DNA from: Chlorobiota bacterium
GTDB lineage: Bacteria; Bacteroidota; Bacteroidia; Bacteroidales; F082
Direction of reading: 5' to 3'
Assembly: GCA_013151215.1 (NCBI GenBank)
Contig: JAADIS010000113.1
Span: forward strand, 1-64,000
Length of the DNA stretch: 64,000 bases
The position numbers and the translations under genes are program-made. This document shows, piece by piece, positions 31,920 through 41,410 of the stretch; positions within the stretch are counted from its first letter, which is position 1, and each line of letters starts with the position of its first letter. The notes beneath the pieces are model-generated. The model was given only the letters and a program-made list of their open reading frames with translations, was not told where the DNA came from and made no database searches.

Positions 31920-32953
31920 TATTGCTTTATTTTGGCTCGTTTAACAATGGCCCAAATAACTATGGGCGCCCCGATCATCGATGTTACGGCATTAATGGGC
32001 AATGAAGTGTCGTAGCCGGGCAATTTTGAGATAAAGTTGCACAAAAGGGCAATAAAAGCACCCAGGGCAACAACAGCCGGCAATAATATCCTGTGGTTGG
32101 AACTATTGAACAAATTGCGAGCAATATGAGGGATTGCCAGGCCAAGAAAGGCAATGGGACCCGTAAAGGCCGTTGCCAGCGAGACCAGCAGGCCTGCGAT
32201 AACAAGTATCTTCAACTGCAGCACTTTGGTATTTATACCCATGCTGCGGGCATAATTCTTGCCCATCAGGAAGACATTTAAGGAGTTTTGAAAAAGGAAG
32301 CCCAAAACCACCAATACGGAAACAGATATTGCCAATCCGATTGATTGCGGGAGACTTGTTTTGGAGAAGCTCCCCAGCCCCCAAAGCACGTATGCCTGCA
32401 GTTCAAGGCTGCGGCTAAAGAACTGAAGAACGCCCACCATAGCGTTTATGGCATATCCAATCATGATACCAATTATCAATACCACAACTATGTTTGCTAT
32501 TTTCGACGATACGAATATTATCAGCAATAAAACGGCCAAGGCCCCCAGGAGCGCAGCCACGACGACTAAGATGTTCCCGAGGGCAAAACCCGACAACATA
32601 AAGTCGATTCCCGACAAGGACCCGCTCAATACCACCAGCGCAACACCAAAACTAGCCCCTGACGATATGCCCAGGACAGAAGGGCCTGCCAATGGGTTGT
32701 TGAAAAGCGTTTGCAACAATAAACCGCTCAAGCCCAGGGCCATGCCAACAAAGGTTGCTGTAACCGCCTGTGGGAGGCGATAACTATTAATTATTATGGC
32801 ATCCGGCGAATCGGCGATCCTGCCCAAAAGCGCATCCAATACCCTGTCCCATGAAATCAAGACCGAACCATAACTGAGGTTCAACAGAAACAACATCAGT
32901 ACGCCGGCAGTAAGTACTATTATATATGCGGATGTTCTTTTAGCCATTTGCAT
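31919..32953 (-). CDS. FecCD-family iron ABC transporter permease
   Basis: Hydrophobic; SYRLPQAVTATFVGMALGLSGLLLQTLFNNPLAGPSVLGISSGASFG, GPIAFLGLAIPHIAR. Confidence 0.93.
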   Translation of the reverse strand: MQMAKRTSAYIIVLTAGVLMLFLLNLSYGSVLISWDRVLDALLGRIADSPDAIIINSYRLPQAVTATFVGMALGLSGLLLQTLFNNPLAGPSVLGISSGASFGVALVVLSGSLSGIDFMLSGFALGNILVVVAALLGALAVLLLIIFVSSKIANIVVVLIIGIMIGYAINAMVGVLQFFSRSLELQAYVLWGLGSFSKTSLPQSIGLAISVSVLVVLGFLFQNSLNVFLMGKNYARSMGINTKVLQLKILVIAGLLVSLATAFTGPIAFLGLAIPHIARNLFNSSNHRILLPAVVALGAFIALLCNFISKLPGYDTSLPINAVTSMIGAPIVIWAIVKRAKIKQ

Positions 32954-33413
32954 GGCGTAAAAATACTGTTTTTAGCTTTAGTCCGAGACAAAATTTCATA
33001 CCGCTGGCAATAAGCGGTATGATTACTGAAGAATTGAGATAAGACCTGGTGTCCAGTAGAAATTTTGTGCAGAAATCAAACTGCTGACAAACACTTAGGT
33101 TGAAACCGTAAAAAGTCTCATAATACTATAAATAAAGTTCTTGTAAATAAATCGTATATTTCAAGAAGCACCACAAGACCTTGTACTTAAAATGTCGGCA
33201 ACCATTTACCACAGCACGTGAACAAGATAAATTTCTGTTGACAGCAATAATGCGGAACCCAAAGAATTTGAGAGAAATAGCAAATCGGCCAAAAGCATAA
33301 ACAACAGAGTATCAACAATAATATTTAAGATAAGCCTCAATCTTAAAACAAATAAAGATTAATTTGGCTTCATTACAATTGATAAAAGTCTATTTTTGCA
33401 TAAAACCGAAATC

Positions 33414-33833
33414 ATGAATGAGGGATTAGACAATAAAATGGAGTTTAGGCATATAAGGCCAACGGCGATGAGGGCGATTGTTTTAAAGCTTATGATGGAG
33501 AAAACTGCTGCCACAAGCCTGCCCGAGCTGGAAAACGAGTTGGAATCGGCTGACAAGGCCACATTATACAGAACCCTGAAAACCTTTGAACAAAACAAAC
33601 TGATACACCGCATAAACGATGGAAGCGGAACATTGAAATACGCCCTTTGCAAAGACAGCTGCGATTGTGATGTCGAAGACCAACACATTCATTTCCACTG
33701 CACAAAATGCAACGGCACCTTTTGTTTGAACGATATTTCAATCCCCAAGGTGATTCTGCCATCAGGATTCAGCCTTAGCGGTATCGACACCGTCGTTAAT
33801 GGGGTTTGTTCCAATTGCAACAATGATGCTTGA
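33414..33833 (+). CDS. Fur-family transcriptional regulator (upstream ATG at 33396 possible)
   Basis: IRPTAMRAIVLKLMMEK...LESADKATLYRTLKTFEQNKLIHRI...HIHFHCTKCNGTFCL...GVCSNCN metal sites. Confidence 0.9.
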   Translation: MNEGLDNKMEFRHIRPTAMRAIVLKLMMEKTAATSLPELENELESADKATLYRTLKTFEQNKLIHRINDGSGTLKYALCKDSCDCDVEDQHIHFHCTKCNGTFCLNDISIPKVILPSGFSLSGIDTVVNGVCSNCNNDA

Positions 33834-35364
33834 TTCAACAGCCTTCGCTGAAAAACAGGAATATTTTTATAAGGGAAAGCTGAGTTTACTGGCCTTTATT
33901 GCGTCGATGATTTTCGTTTCCTGCTATCCTACAAAACCAATAAGCAGAAAAAAGCACGATCTTGACACAGAAGTGGGAAACATCCTGGCTTATCCTCCTT
34001 TTAAAACCGCATCCTTCGGGTTTTATGCCATCGACCTCAACAGCGGCGAGGAAATTTCAGCATATCAGCCAGATATCGCACTTAAACCCGCCTCCACACA
34101 AAAGCTCATCACAACTGCGGCAGCACTGGAAATACTCGGCCCTGATTTCACCTTTGAAACAAAGCTCGCCTATACAGGTGATCTTAGCCAAGAAAACGGA
34201 TACCTCAACGGCAACCTCCTCTTGATAGGCGGTGGCGACCCAAGCCTCGGCTCCAAATATTTCGAGCAAACAGCAGGAAAGCAGTTCTTAAATGAGTTTG
34301 TCAACAAAATAAAGGACTACGGGATCGATTCTGTTTCAGGGCGCATAATTGCAGATGCCCGTTATTTCGACTGGGATATTATTCCGCCGACCTGGTCGTG
34401 GCAAAATATTGGGCAGTACTATGGTGCTTCGGCAAACGGGCTTGCGATTTACGACAATTATTTTTCCATATTGTTTAATACCTTCGACTATGGTAACACA
34501 ACGCTAATAACGGGTATTCGACCTTTTATCGAGGGCTTGAAGCTCACTAATTATGTTGTTGCCGATTCTATTTCATACGACAACGCTTATGTTTTCGGCG
34601 CACCCTATTCCAACAGGCGGACGCTAACAGGTGAGCTTCCCGTGCGTCGAACTAATTATGTAGTTGAGGCGGCAACCCCCGACCCTGCATATCTGGCAGC
34701 CCTTCAGCTCGACTCCGCTCTTAAAGCGAACAATATTTCGGTAAACCAAAAAGCTACAACGATCAGAAGAATCGTAGAATCGGGCGCAAAAAACAACCTG
34801 GCCGGCTTCCGCGTGTTTTATACCAAGAGATCTGTTTCGCTCAAAGAAATTATTGAACAAACAAATATACACAGCATAAACCTGTTTGCCGAGCATTGCC
34901 TGTTGCAACTTGCCGGAAATCTCGGCGGAAAAAAACAAACAGTCCCTGCCACCGACTCACTTATGTCGTTTTGGGCACAGAAGGGCATGGACACTCAAGG
35001 CATGTCGCTTAATGACGGAAGCGGGCTGTCGCATTATAACGCTGTAACGCCAAGGCAAATGGTTTTTGTGCTCGATTATATGAAAAACAGCAGTGCGCAC
35101 TTCAAAGAGTTCTACAGCTCATTGGCTGTTGGCGGACGGAGCGGGACATTGGAAAACATGTTCAAGGGCAGTAGTGCCGAAGGAAATATTCGCGCAAAAA
35201 GCGGAACTGTTACAAGGGGAAAAGCCTATGCCGGTTACTTAACTTCCGCCTCGGGAAGGGAAATTGCTTTTTCAATGATAGTGAACAACTTCAGCGGTAG
35301 CTCAGATGAGGCAAAAGCGAAATTGGAAGAGCTGATGACCGCACTTTCTGATTTTAATAAATAG
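33823..35364 (+). CDS. dacB: D-alanyl-D-alanine carboxypeptidase/endopeptidase (PBP4/DacB, peptidase S13)
   Basis: LKPASTQKLITTAAALEILGPDFTFET, SLNDGSGLSHYNAVTPRQM, RAKSGTVTRGKAYAGYL; start chosen at MMLDS (overlaps end of the Fur gene); ORF track starts at 33799. Confidence 0.88.
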   Translation: MMLDSTAFAEKQEYFYKGKLSLLAFIASMIFVSCYPTKPISRKKHDLDTEVGNILAYPPFKTASFGFYAIDLNSGEEISAYQPDIALKPASTQKLITTAAALEILGPDFTFETKLAYTGDLSQENGYLNGNLLLIGGGDPSLGSKYFEQTAGKQFLNEFVNKIKDYGIDSVSGRIIADARYFDWDIIPPTWSWQNIGQYYGASANGLAIYDNYFSILFNTFDYGNTTLITGIRPFIEGLKLTNYVVADSISYDNAYVFGAPYSNRRTLTGELPVRRTNYVVEAATPDPAYLAALQLDSALKANNISVNQKATTIRRIVESGAKNNLAGFRVFYTKRSVSLKEIIEQTNIHSINLFAEHCLLQLAGNLGGKKQTVPATDSLMSFWAQKGMDTQGMSLNDGSGLSHYNAVTPRQMVFVLDYMKNSSAHFKEFYSSLAVGGRSGTLENMFKGSSAEGNIRAKSGTVTRGKAYAGYLTSASGREIAFSMIVNNFSGSSDEAKAKLEELMTALSDFNK

Positions 35365-35376
35365 CAACAATTTATA

Positions 35377-36525
35377 ATGAAGGAGTTGATTAAAAAATTC
35401 GAACAGTACCAAACACCGTTTTATTGGTACGATATGGAATTGCTCGGGAACACCCTTAGGGTCATTAAGGAGGAGTCGTCCAAATATGGTTTTCAGGTTC
35501 ACTATGCCGTAAAAGCAAACGCTAATTTAAAGATTCTAAAAAAGATAAAAGAACACGGTTTTGGCTCGGACTGTGTAAGCGGTAATGAGATCCTGAGGTC
35601 GGCAGAAGCCGGATTCGCATCCGACAAGATTGTTTTTGCCGGCGTGGGCAAATCCGACGAGGAAATTAACATAGGGCTCGAAAACGACATTTTCGCGTTT
35701 AATGCCGAGTCGATACCGGAACTGGAAGTTATAGACGAGCTGGCAGTGCTCAAGGACAAGGCTGCTAATGTTGCCCTCCGCCTTAATCCCAACTTGGCGG
35801 CATCCACACACGAATACATCAGTACCGGGCTGAACGAGAACAAGTTTGGCATCAACCTCATGGATATGGACGAGGTGCTCAAGGTTCTCGAGGGGCTCAA
35901 AAACATCAAGCTTTGCGGGATACACTTTCATATCGGTTCGCAGATAACCGACATGGACAACTTCAAAAGTCTTTGCGACAAGGTGAACGGGATACAGGAC
36001 TGGTTTGAAAGCAAGAACATAAAACTCGAACATATAAATGTTGGTGGTGGTTTCGGAATCGACTATGAAAATCCTGACAAAAACCCAATTCCGGATTTCA
36101 AAGCTTATTTCAAGGTCTTTGCCGACAATCTGCAATTGAGGCCCTACCAACAGCTGCATTTTGAGCTTGGGCGCTCAGTTGTGGCCCAGTGCGGCAGCCT
36201 TGTTGCCAAAGTCCTTTATGTGAAGAACGGAGTTGAAAAGAAATTTGCTATTGTGGACGCCGGGATCACCGAGCTCATTAGGCCTGCCCTTTATAAGGCC
36301 CGCCACGAAATACATAATATCTGCTCGGAAGAAGTTCGGGAAAAATATGATGTTGTAGGCCCTATTTGCGAATCGGCTGATTTCTTCAGAAAAAACATTA
36401 TGTTGCCTACCACAAAGCGCGGCGACCTGCTTGCCATAAGAAGCGTTGGCGCCTATGGCCAGGTTATGACCAGCCGTTACAATCTTCGCAGGATTGTTGA
36501 GGCACATTATTCCGATGACGTATAG
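35377..36525 (+). CDS. lysA: Diaminopimelate decarboxylase (PLP, fold III)
   Basis: HYAVKANANLKILK, GIHFHIGSQI, HINVGGGFGIDY, ELGRSVVAQCG, PICESADFF, GAYGQVM. Confidence 0.93.
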   Translation: MKELIKKFEQYQTPFYWYDMELLGNTLRVIKEESSKYGFQVHYAVKANANLKILKKIKEHGFGSDCVSGNEILRSAEAGFASDKIVFAGVGKSDEEINIGLENDIFAFNAESIPELEVIDELAVLKDKAANVALRLNPNLAASTHEYISTGLNENKFGINLMDMDEVLKVLEGLKNIKLCGIHFHIGSQITDMDNFKSLCDKVNGIQDWFESKNIKLEHINVGGGFGIDYENPDKNPIPDFKAYFKVFADNLQLRPYQQLHFELGRSVVAQCGSLVAKVLYVKNGVEKKFAIVDAGITELIRPALYKARHEIHNICSEEVREKYDVVGPICESADFFRKNIMLPTTKRGDLLAIRSVGAYGQVMTSRYNLRRIVEAHYSDDV

Positions 36526-36763
36526 TAGGGTCTGCCGAAAAAGTCCGTAGTGCATCATATACGAAGCAGCAAGGTGAAGGTGTATAATAATACTGCGAGT
36601 CGCAGCAATGAAGTAGATGATGTGCTACGGGCTAGCAAACAAGATTATTAGAAAAAATGCAGGCTTTTTTAATAAATCCTTGAAAAATGTTTGCATCCCT
36701 AACTAACAAAAATCGTGTAACAATATATACCTCACGTTGTTAGGCGTTTTTCAGCAGACCCTA
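36526..36763. mobile_element. MITE-like element (non-autonomous, TIR-bounded, ~236 bp)
   Basis: Left end TAGGGTCTGCCGAAAAA, right end TTTTTCAGCAGACCCTA (reverse complement TAGGGTCTGCTGAAAAA): near-perfect inverted repeats; flanking TA at both ends; no ORF; internal inverted repeats. Confidence 0.7.
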
Positions 36764-36781
36764 GTTAAACAAAACACATAA

Positions 36782-37951
36782 TCAGGGAGCCAACCAAAAC
36801 CCGACCGAGACCCCTAGTATGGTGCCGATGACATAACCAAGTATCCCTACCAGCACTGCTGGAGTAACCATGTTCTTAGCATTGAAGGATGCTGCCATTG
36901 GTGCTGACAAGGTAGGCCCTGAAACGTTTGCGCAGGAGGCGATAGCAATCTCCTTAAGGCTGAATTTAAAGATCTTGCCGAAAAACATAATAATAATAAA
37001 TTGTATAAGTAGTGTTAGGGTTGCAAATATCAAGATCCCGGGGCCAGCAAGAAATACATCTTTCAAGTTGGAGGCCGCACCCACAACTGCCAGGAATATA
37101 TATAGCATCGACATGCCCAGGCTGAAAGCGATATCTTCAAGTTTTTTAAAGATTTTAGGGAAGGTTGATACAACTATGGCCATTAATATCGTTATTACTA
37201 AGAGGCTCAGGTTCGCGGTGGTATTGAACAGTTGGGCCAGCAACCCGCCCAGCCAAGAGCCGGCAAAGGTTATCAGCGCGGAAATAGCGATGGCATAGGT
37301 AATGGAACCAATGCTTGGTTTTTCACCGGGTTCTTCGGTTTCCTCAATAGCGGCATTGTTGTTTTTGGCATCAAGCTCAGGATAATATTTTTGCAAGACT
37401 TTGATGAACGGCAGGTAGAAAAGAAAGATGAGATAAAACTGTATGCCGAAATTATCAACTGCCATAGTAGTTGTAAACAGGCTGCTCGTACTGAAATCAA
37501 GGGTTTCGGAAGCAGCAACGAAGTTTACGCTGCCGCCCACCAGTGTCGCGACGAAAACACCTGCGACCTTGAATGTCTCAGGGCCTACATTAACGATAAA
37601 GAAACTGATTATCGACCCAATTACTATTCCTGCCGCACCTATCAGGTAAATTACTATTAGCCTCCCGGATTCTTTAATAATTTTCAGGATGTTTGCGCTG
37701 AAAAGCAGCAGGGGAATTGCCATGGGCGTTACATAATCGAAAACGAAATCATATACAACCACATCTTTATCGCCCGAGGCGGAAGGAAGGAAATGAATGA
37801 GTGCAAGTATTGCCGTTAACACCATGGTGTACATCACGCCTGCGATATTCTTTATCCACCCTTTTTTTTCGGCGTAAACACCAAATGCCGAACTTGCCAT
37901 GATGACTGCCCAGATTGCCAAATGATTGTCTGCTGAAATTAATGAACCCAT
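36782..37951 (-). CDS. DUF819 family integral membrane protein (YjcL-like)
   Basis: ~10 TM helices; SANILKIIKESGRLIVIYLIGAAGIVIGS, GGSVNFVAASE, CANVSGPTLSAPMAASF. Confidence 0.85.
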   Translation of the reverse strand: MGSLISADNHLAIWAVIMASSAFGVYAEKKGWIKNIAGVMYTMVLTAILALIHFLPSASGDKDVVVYDFVFDYVTPMAIPLLLFSANILKIIKESGRLIVIYLIGAAGIVIGSIISFFIVNVGPETFKVAGVFVATLVGGSVNFVAASETLDFSTSSLFTTTMAVDNFGIQFYLIFLFYLPFIKVLQKYYPELDAKNNNAAIEETEEPGEKPSIGSITYAIAISALITFAGSWLGGLLAQLFNTTANLSLLVITILMAIVVSTFPKIFKKLEDIAFSLGMSMLYIFLAVVGAASNLKDVFLAGPGILIFATLTLLIQFIIIMFFGKIFKFSLKEIAIASCANVSGPTLSAPMAASFNAKNMVTPAVLVGILGYVIGTILGVSVGFWLAP

Positions 37952-38010
37952 AATTCTGGTTTACTGAAATAAAAAATAATAAATTTCCGCTATATGAAAT
38001 AATGCCCTAA

Positions 38011-38964
38011 TTACAATACTGCTTTCTCAAGAAGCTCAAGACTGTTTTCGTTGGCGTTCAACCTGGCTTTTATGCCAAAGGGAATGCTTATTTTATAGTC
38101 GATATGCCCGAAGGGCAAGCCATAAGAAATTGGCATGTCATACATCGACAAAAGATCGTGAAGTGCCTGCCTGAGGCCAAGGGAAGGTTCTTCGTTTATA
38201 TTACAATTCTTGAACACGCCCATCACAATACCTGCTGCATGCTTCAGTTTAGTCGCTGACAGCAGGTGAAACAACATCTTGTCCACCTTATAGGTTTTTT
38301 CATCTACTTCCTCCAGATAAACAATCTTGTCTTTAAAATCGGGTTCGTATCCTGTTCCTATCAATGATTCAAGAACACTGATGTTGCCGCCCGCGAGATC
38401 TCCTTCGGCCACTCCCGGATTTAAGGTATAAATATCAAATTCAGGATTCCGGATTGTGTTTTCCTCCCTTTTATAGCCGTATTTATAAGTACCCGACGGT
38501 TCCGCTACCAGGTGATTGAATGAATCCACCGTGAAACTGTTGAAGTCGGACACTCCCATTGGGCTGTAAAAACCCACAAGTCCTGTTTTTTTATAAATGG
38601 CCGCATGCAGGGCTGTAATATCGCTATAGCCTAAAAGCAGCTTGGGGTTTTGCCCTATAAGTCCGTAATCCAATAGGCCTAGCAGCCTGACAGCACCGTA
38701 ACCACCTCTTACACATAATATTGCATCAACTTCTTTATTGGCAAACATCAACATCAGCTCGGCAGCCCTGTCGGCATCCTTTCCCGCCAGGTAGCCGTAC
38801 TCATCCAGTACGCTATCCTTATATAATACGCGATACCCCAAACCTTCAAGTTTGTTGACGGTTTCCTCCAACTGAGCGTCTTTTATCGCACTGCCGGGCG
38901 TTACAAGCCCGATTAGGTCGTTCTTCCTAAGCCGGGACGGCAATATCCTGGAAATCCTTTTCAT
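38011..38964 (-). CDS. LD-carboxypeptidase (S66, LdcA/YkfA-like)
   Basis: LIGLVTPGSAIKD, VRGGYGAVRLL, GYSDITALHAAIYKKTGLVGFYSPM, GNISVLESLIGT, YLEEVDEKTYKVDKM. Confidence 0.92.
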   Translation of the reverse strand: MKRISRILPSRLRKNDLIGLVTPGSAIKDAQLEETVNKLEGLGYRVLYKDSVLDEYGYLAGKDADRAAELMLMFANKEVDAILCVRGGYGAVRLLGLLDYGLIGQNPKLLLGYSDITALHAAIYKKTGLVGFYSPMGVSDFNSFTVDSFNHLVAEPSGTYKYGYKREENTIRNPEFDIYTLNPGVAEGDLAGGNISVLESLIGTGYEPDFKDKIVYLEEVDEKTYKVDKMLFHLLSATKLKHAAGIVMGVFKNCNINEEPSLGLRQALHDLLSMYDMPISYGLPFGHIDYKISIPFGIKARLNANENSLELLEKAVL

Positions 38965-40115
38965 TGGTTGCTGCTTATCTTAAGTATTCCTATTCCCGGC
39001 AGCTCGTTGAGCGTCACCTTGCCGTCAACAACCTTTATACCATCATAAATATCGTTGCTGATGAGCAGGTTGCCGTCAAGGTCAGCCCAGTCAGCAAGAG
39101 GCGACAATTGTGCCGCGGCAGATACGGCGCAGGAAGTCTCTGTCATACAGCCTATCATGACGTTCATGTCGAGGGCCCGGGCTACGGTGATCATTTTATG
39201 TGCTTCGCGCAAGCCGGTGCTCTTCATCAATTTTATGTTAATGCCGGAATATATCCCCTTGAGCCTGGCCACATCGGCAAGACGCTGAAACGCTTCATCG
39301 GCAATTGTTGGCAATGGGCTTTTTTCGGTGAGCCATGCCATATCATCAATTTGTTCTTTCGGTAATGGTTGTTCAACAAAGATAATCCCCTGTTCCTCAA
39401 GCCAGTTTATCATTTCCAATGCTTTGTCTTTATCATTCCAACCTTGGTTCACATCAACGTATAGCGGCAGATCTGTTATTGACCTGACTGTATTGATCAT
39501 TTCTTTATCGTTGCCTCTCCCAAGCTTTACCTTTAAAACCTTAAGTTTTTCAGGTGCCTCTATTGCTTCTATGGTTTTTTCCCTTACTATTTCGGGCTTG
39601 TCTATTCCTATCGTAAATGAGGTGTTTGGTGTATTTTCAGGTGATAAGCCCCAAAGCTTATACAATGGTTGATTCAGCATTTTGCCCACAAGGTCATGGA
39701 GGGCGATATCAACACAGGCTTTGGCCGCCCTGTTTTTATGATCGACCGACTCGACATATTCGAGTATCTCATCCATTCTGAACGGATCGTTGAATTGGCT
39801 CATGTCAACATTGTTCAGGAAGCCGGCAACTGATTTCTGCGACTCGCCCAAATAAGGTGGCATTGAGGCTTCGCCGTAGCCCGTAAACCCTTCATACTCA
39901 AGTTTACAAAGCATTACGGGGGTTGTGTCTCGCGAAAACTCGGCTACTGTAAATGTGTGCTTCAGCTGCAGGTCGTATGGCCAAAATGTCAACTTTAGTT
40001 TTCCGCTGCCTGGAGAAACAAGCCCGGGGCTTTTGCTAAACGACGGATTTGGCAATACTGTTGCTATCGAGGCAGCACCCAATGTTTTAACAAAATCTCT
40101 CCTATTGGTTTTCAT
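38961..40115 (-). CDS. Dipeptide (L-Ala-D/L-Glu) epimerase, enolase superfamily, Tat-type signal
   Basis: TNRRDFVKTLGAASIATVLP leader; GYGEASMPPYLGES, KVKLGRGND, LYVDVNQGW, VEQPLPKE, ADEAFQ, INIKLMKSTG, GCMTETSCAVSAA. Confidence 0.92.
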   Translation of the reverse strand: MKTNRRDFVKTLGAASIATVLPNPSFSKSPGLVSPGSGKLKLTFWPYDLQLKHTFTVAEFSRDTTPVMLCKLEYEGFTGYGEASMPPYLGESQKSVAGFLNNVDMSQFNDPFRMDEILEYVESVDHKNRAAKACVDIALHDLVGKMLNQPLYKLWGLSPENTPNTSFTIGIDKPEIVREKTIEAIEAPEKLKVLKVKLGRGNDKEMINTVRSITDLPLYVDVNQGWNDKDKALEMINWLEEQGIIFVEQPLPKEQIDDMAWLTEKSPLPTIADEAFQRLADVARLKGIYSGINIKLMKSTGLREAHKMITVARALDMNVMIGCMTETSCAVSAAAQLSPLADWADLDGNLLISNDIYDGIKVVDGKVTLNELPGIGILKISSNQ

Positions 40116-41340
40116 TTTCTTTATTTAGTATCTCTTTATAAAAATCGTTGTCTTTGATCCTCTGAACCCCGAAGTCGTCGTAGTTGCCGTTAACCCTTAC
40201 TGCCCTTACAAAACGGCGAGGATAAGAACTTATATAATTGCTTTGCGTACTGTCCATGCTGTTTATCCGCACCTTGCCGGAAGCATGAATAAACTCCCCG
40301 TCCTTTATATATAAAGCAACATGGGTAACTTTTTCAGGAAGCGTATCGCTGGCAGGGCGGCCAAAAAACAAAAGGTCCCCGGCCTGTAGCTTATCATATT
40401 CATAATCAGTGCTAATCTCTTTGCCGTATTTTGTTTGCTGCGAAGCGTCGCGCTGCAAAACCAGTCCGCTCATAAAATATACTGTCGATGTAAACCCACT
40501 ACAGTCGATGGCCTTGGAGGACGTACCTCCCCATAAATATGGTATTCCATTGAACTTTTTAGCAGTTTCAACTAGCTCGTTCATGTTTGGTTCTTTATTC
40601 GAGAGTTCCTCAAAACCGATAAATTCATTTTTCAGGACGAAAGCATTTCTTCCGTCAGGATAACTCACCCGATAAAATTCCCCCTTCTCCCCTTTTACCG
40701 GCAGTATGCACCCAAGGACAAGGTCGCTGACCACCAGCGATTTCGTATCGGGCTCCGAATATGAAAACCCATATTGCTTATCGTAAACGATTTTTTTTGC
40801 AACTTTGTACTTTTCCAAATGTTGCCGGTCAACTTCCACTATGGCACCGTCATCGGTCCATGCGATGTATTTATTAGGCGTCTGCACCAAATACCACTCG
40901 TCTCTCATTTCCAATATCCTCAAGGGGGTGCCTAGTAGGGCCTGGGTGGCTATTTCTGCTGAGTGTCGCGGCTCGGAACGCAGGTTTATAACGGAATTGT
41001 TGGCAAGTGCGCTTATCAACTGGGCACTTTCTTTTTCCGGCAACAATTCTATATGGGCATCAACTTCCGGGAAGTCCTTTGCTATTAAAGCTTTTACGAT
41101 ATTATAAGTAGCTTTATTGTCAAGAGCCAAGTCCAGCCTGCACGCTCCGTTAGTCTTTTGTATATCTGACATCCAGAGCTTTACACGTTTGTCGGGGGCA
41201 TAAACCTTTTGAACTGAGTCAAGGGCGGCACTTAAATCATAGCACGGGCCGCTTTCTTCAACAACATTGGAACAGGAGGACATAAAAAACAGGGTGGCAA
41301 TCAGGCTTAGCAGGGAACATCGTTTCAATAGACTGACCAT
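40102..41340 (-). CDS. NlpC/P60 (C40) lipoprotein endopeptidase with SH3-like domains (YkfC-like)
   Basis: Lipobox FMSSCSN; NLRSEPRHSAEIATQ SH3; GIPYLWGGTSSKAIDCSGFTSTVYF, HVALYIKDGEFIHASG. Confidence 0.92.
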   Translation of the reverse strand: MVSLLKRCSLLSLIATLFFMSSCSNVVEESGPCYDLSAALDSVQKVYAPDKRVKLWMSDIQKTNGACRLDLALDNKATYNIVKALIAKDFPEVDAHIELLPEKESAQLISALANNSVINLRSEPRHSAEIATQALLGTPLRILEMRDEWYLVQTPNKYIAWTDDGAIVEVDRQHLEKYKVAKKIVYDKQYGFSYSEPDTKSLVVSDLVLGCILPVKGEKGEFYRVSYPDGRNAFVLKNEFIGFEELSNKEPNMNELVETAKKFNGIPYLWGGTSSKAIDCSGFTSTVYFMSGLVLQRDASQQTKYGKEISTDYEYDKLQAGDLLFFGRPASDTLPEKVTHVALYIKDGEFIHASGKVRINSMDSTQSNYISSYPRRFVRAVRVNGNYDDFGVQRIKDNDFYKEILNKENENQ

Positions 41341-41410
41341 AACTCTGTATTAGTTGATTTTAAGAGCCAAAATTAGTAATTATTTAAACTAAGCAAATAT
41401 TAAATTATTT

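Noticed and set aside
32954-33395. Possible ncRNA or degraded gene in the long intergenic gap before the Fur-family gene
   Set aside because: No convincing hairpin/terminator pair or frame found by eye; kept only as part of another finding.
35536-36558. Minus-strand ORFs (207 aa, 127 aa) opposite lysA and extending into the MITE-like element
   Set aside because: Shadow frames of lysA; composition not protein-like.
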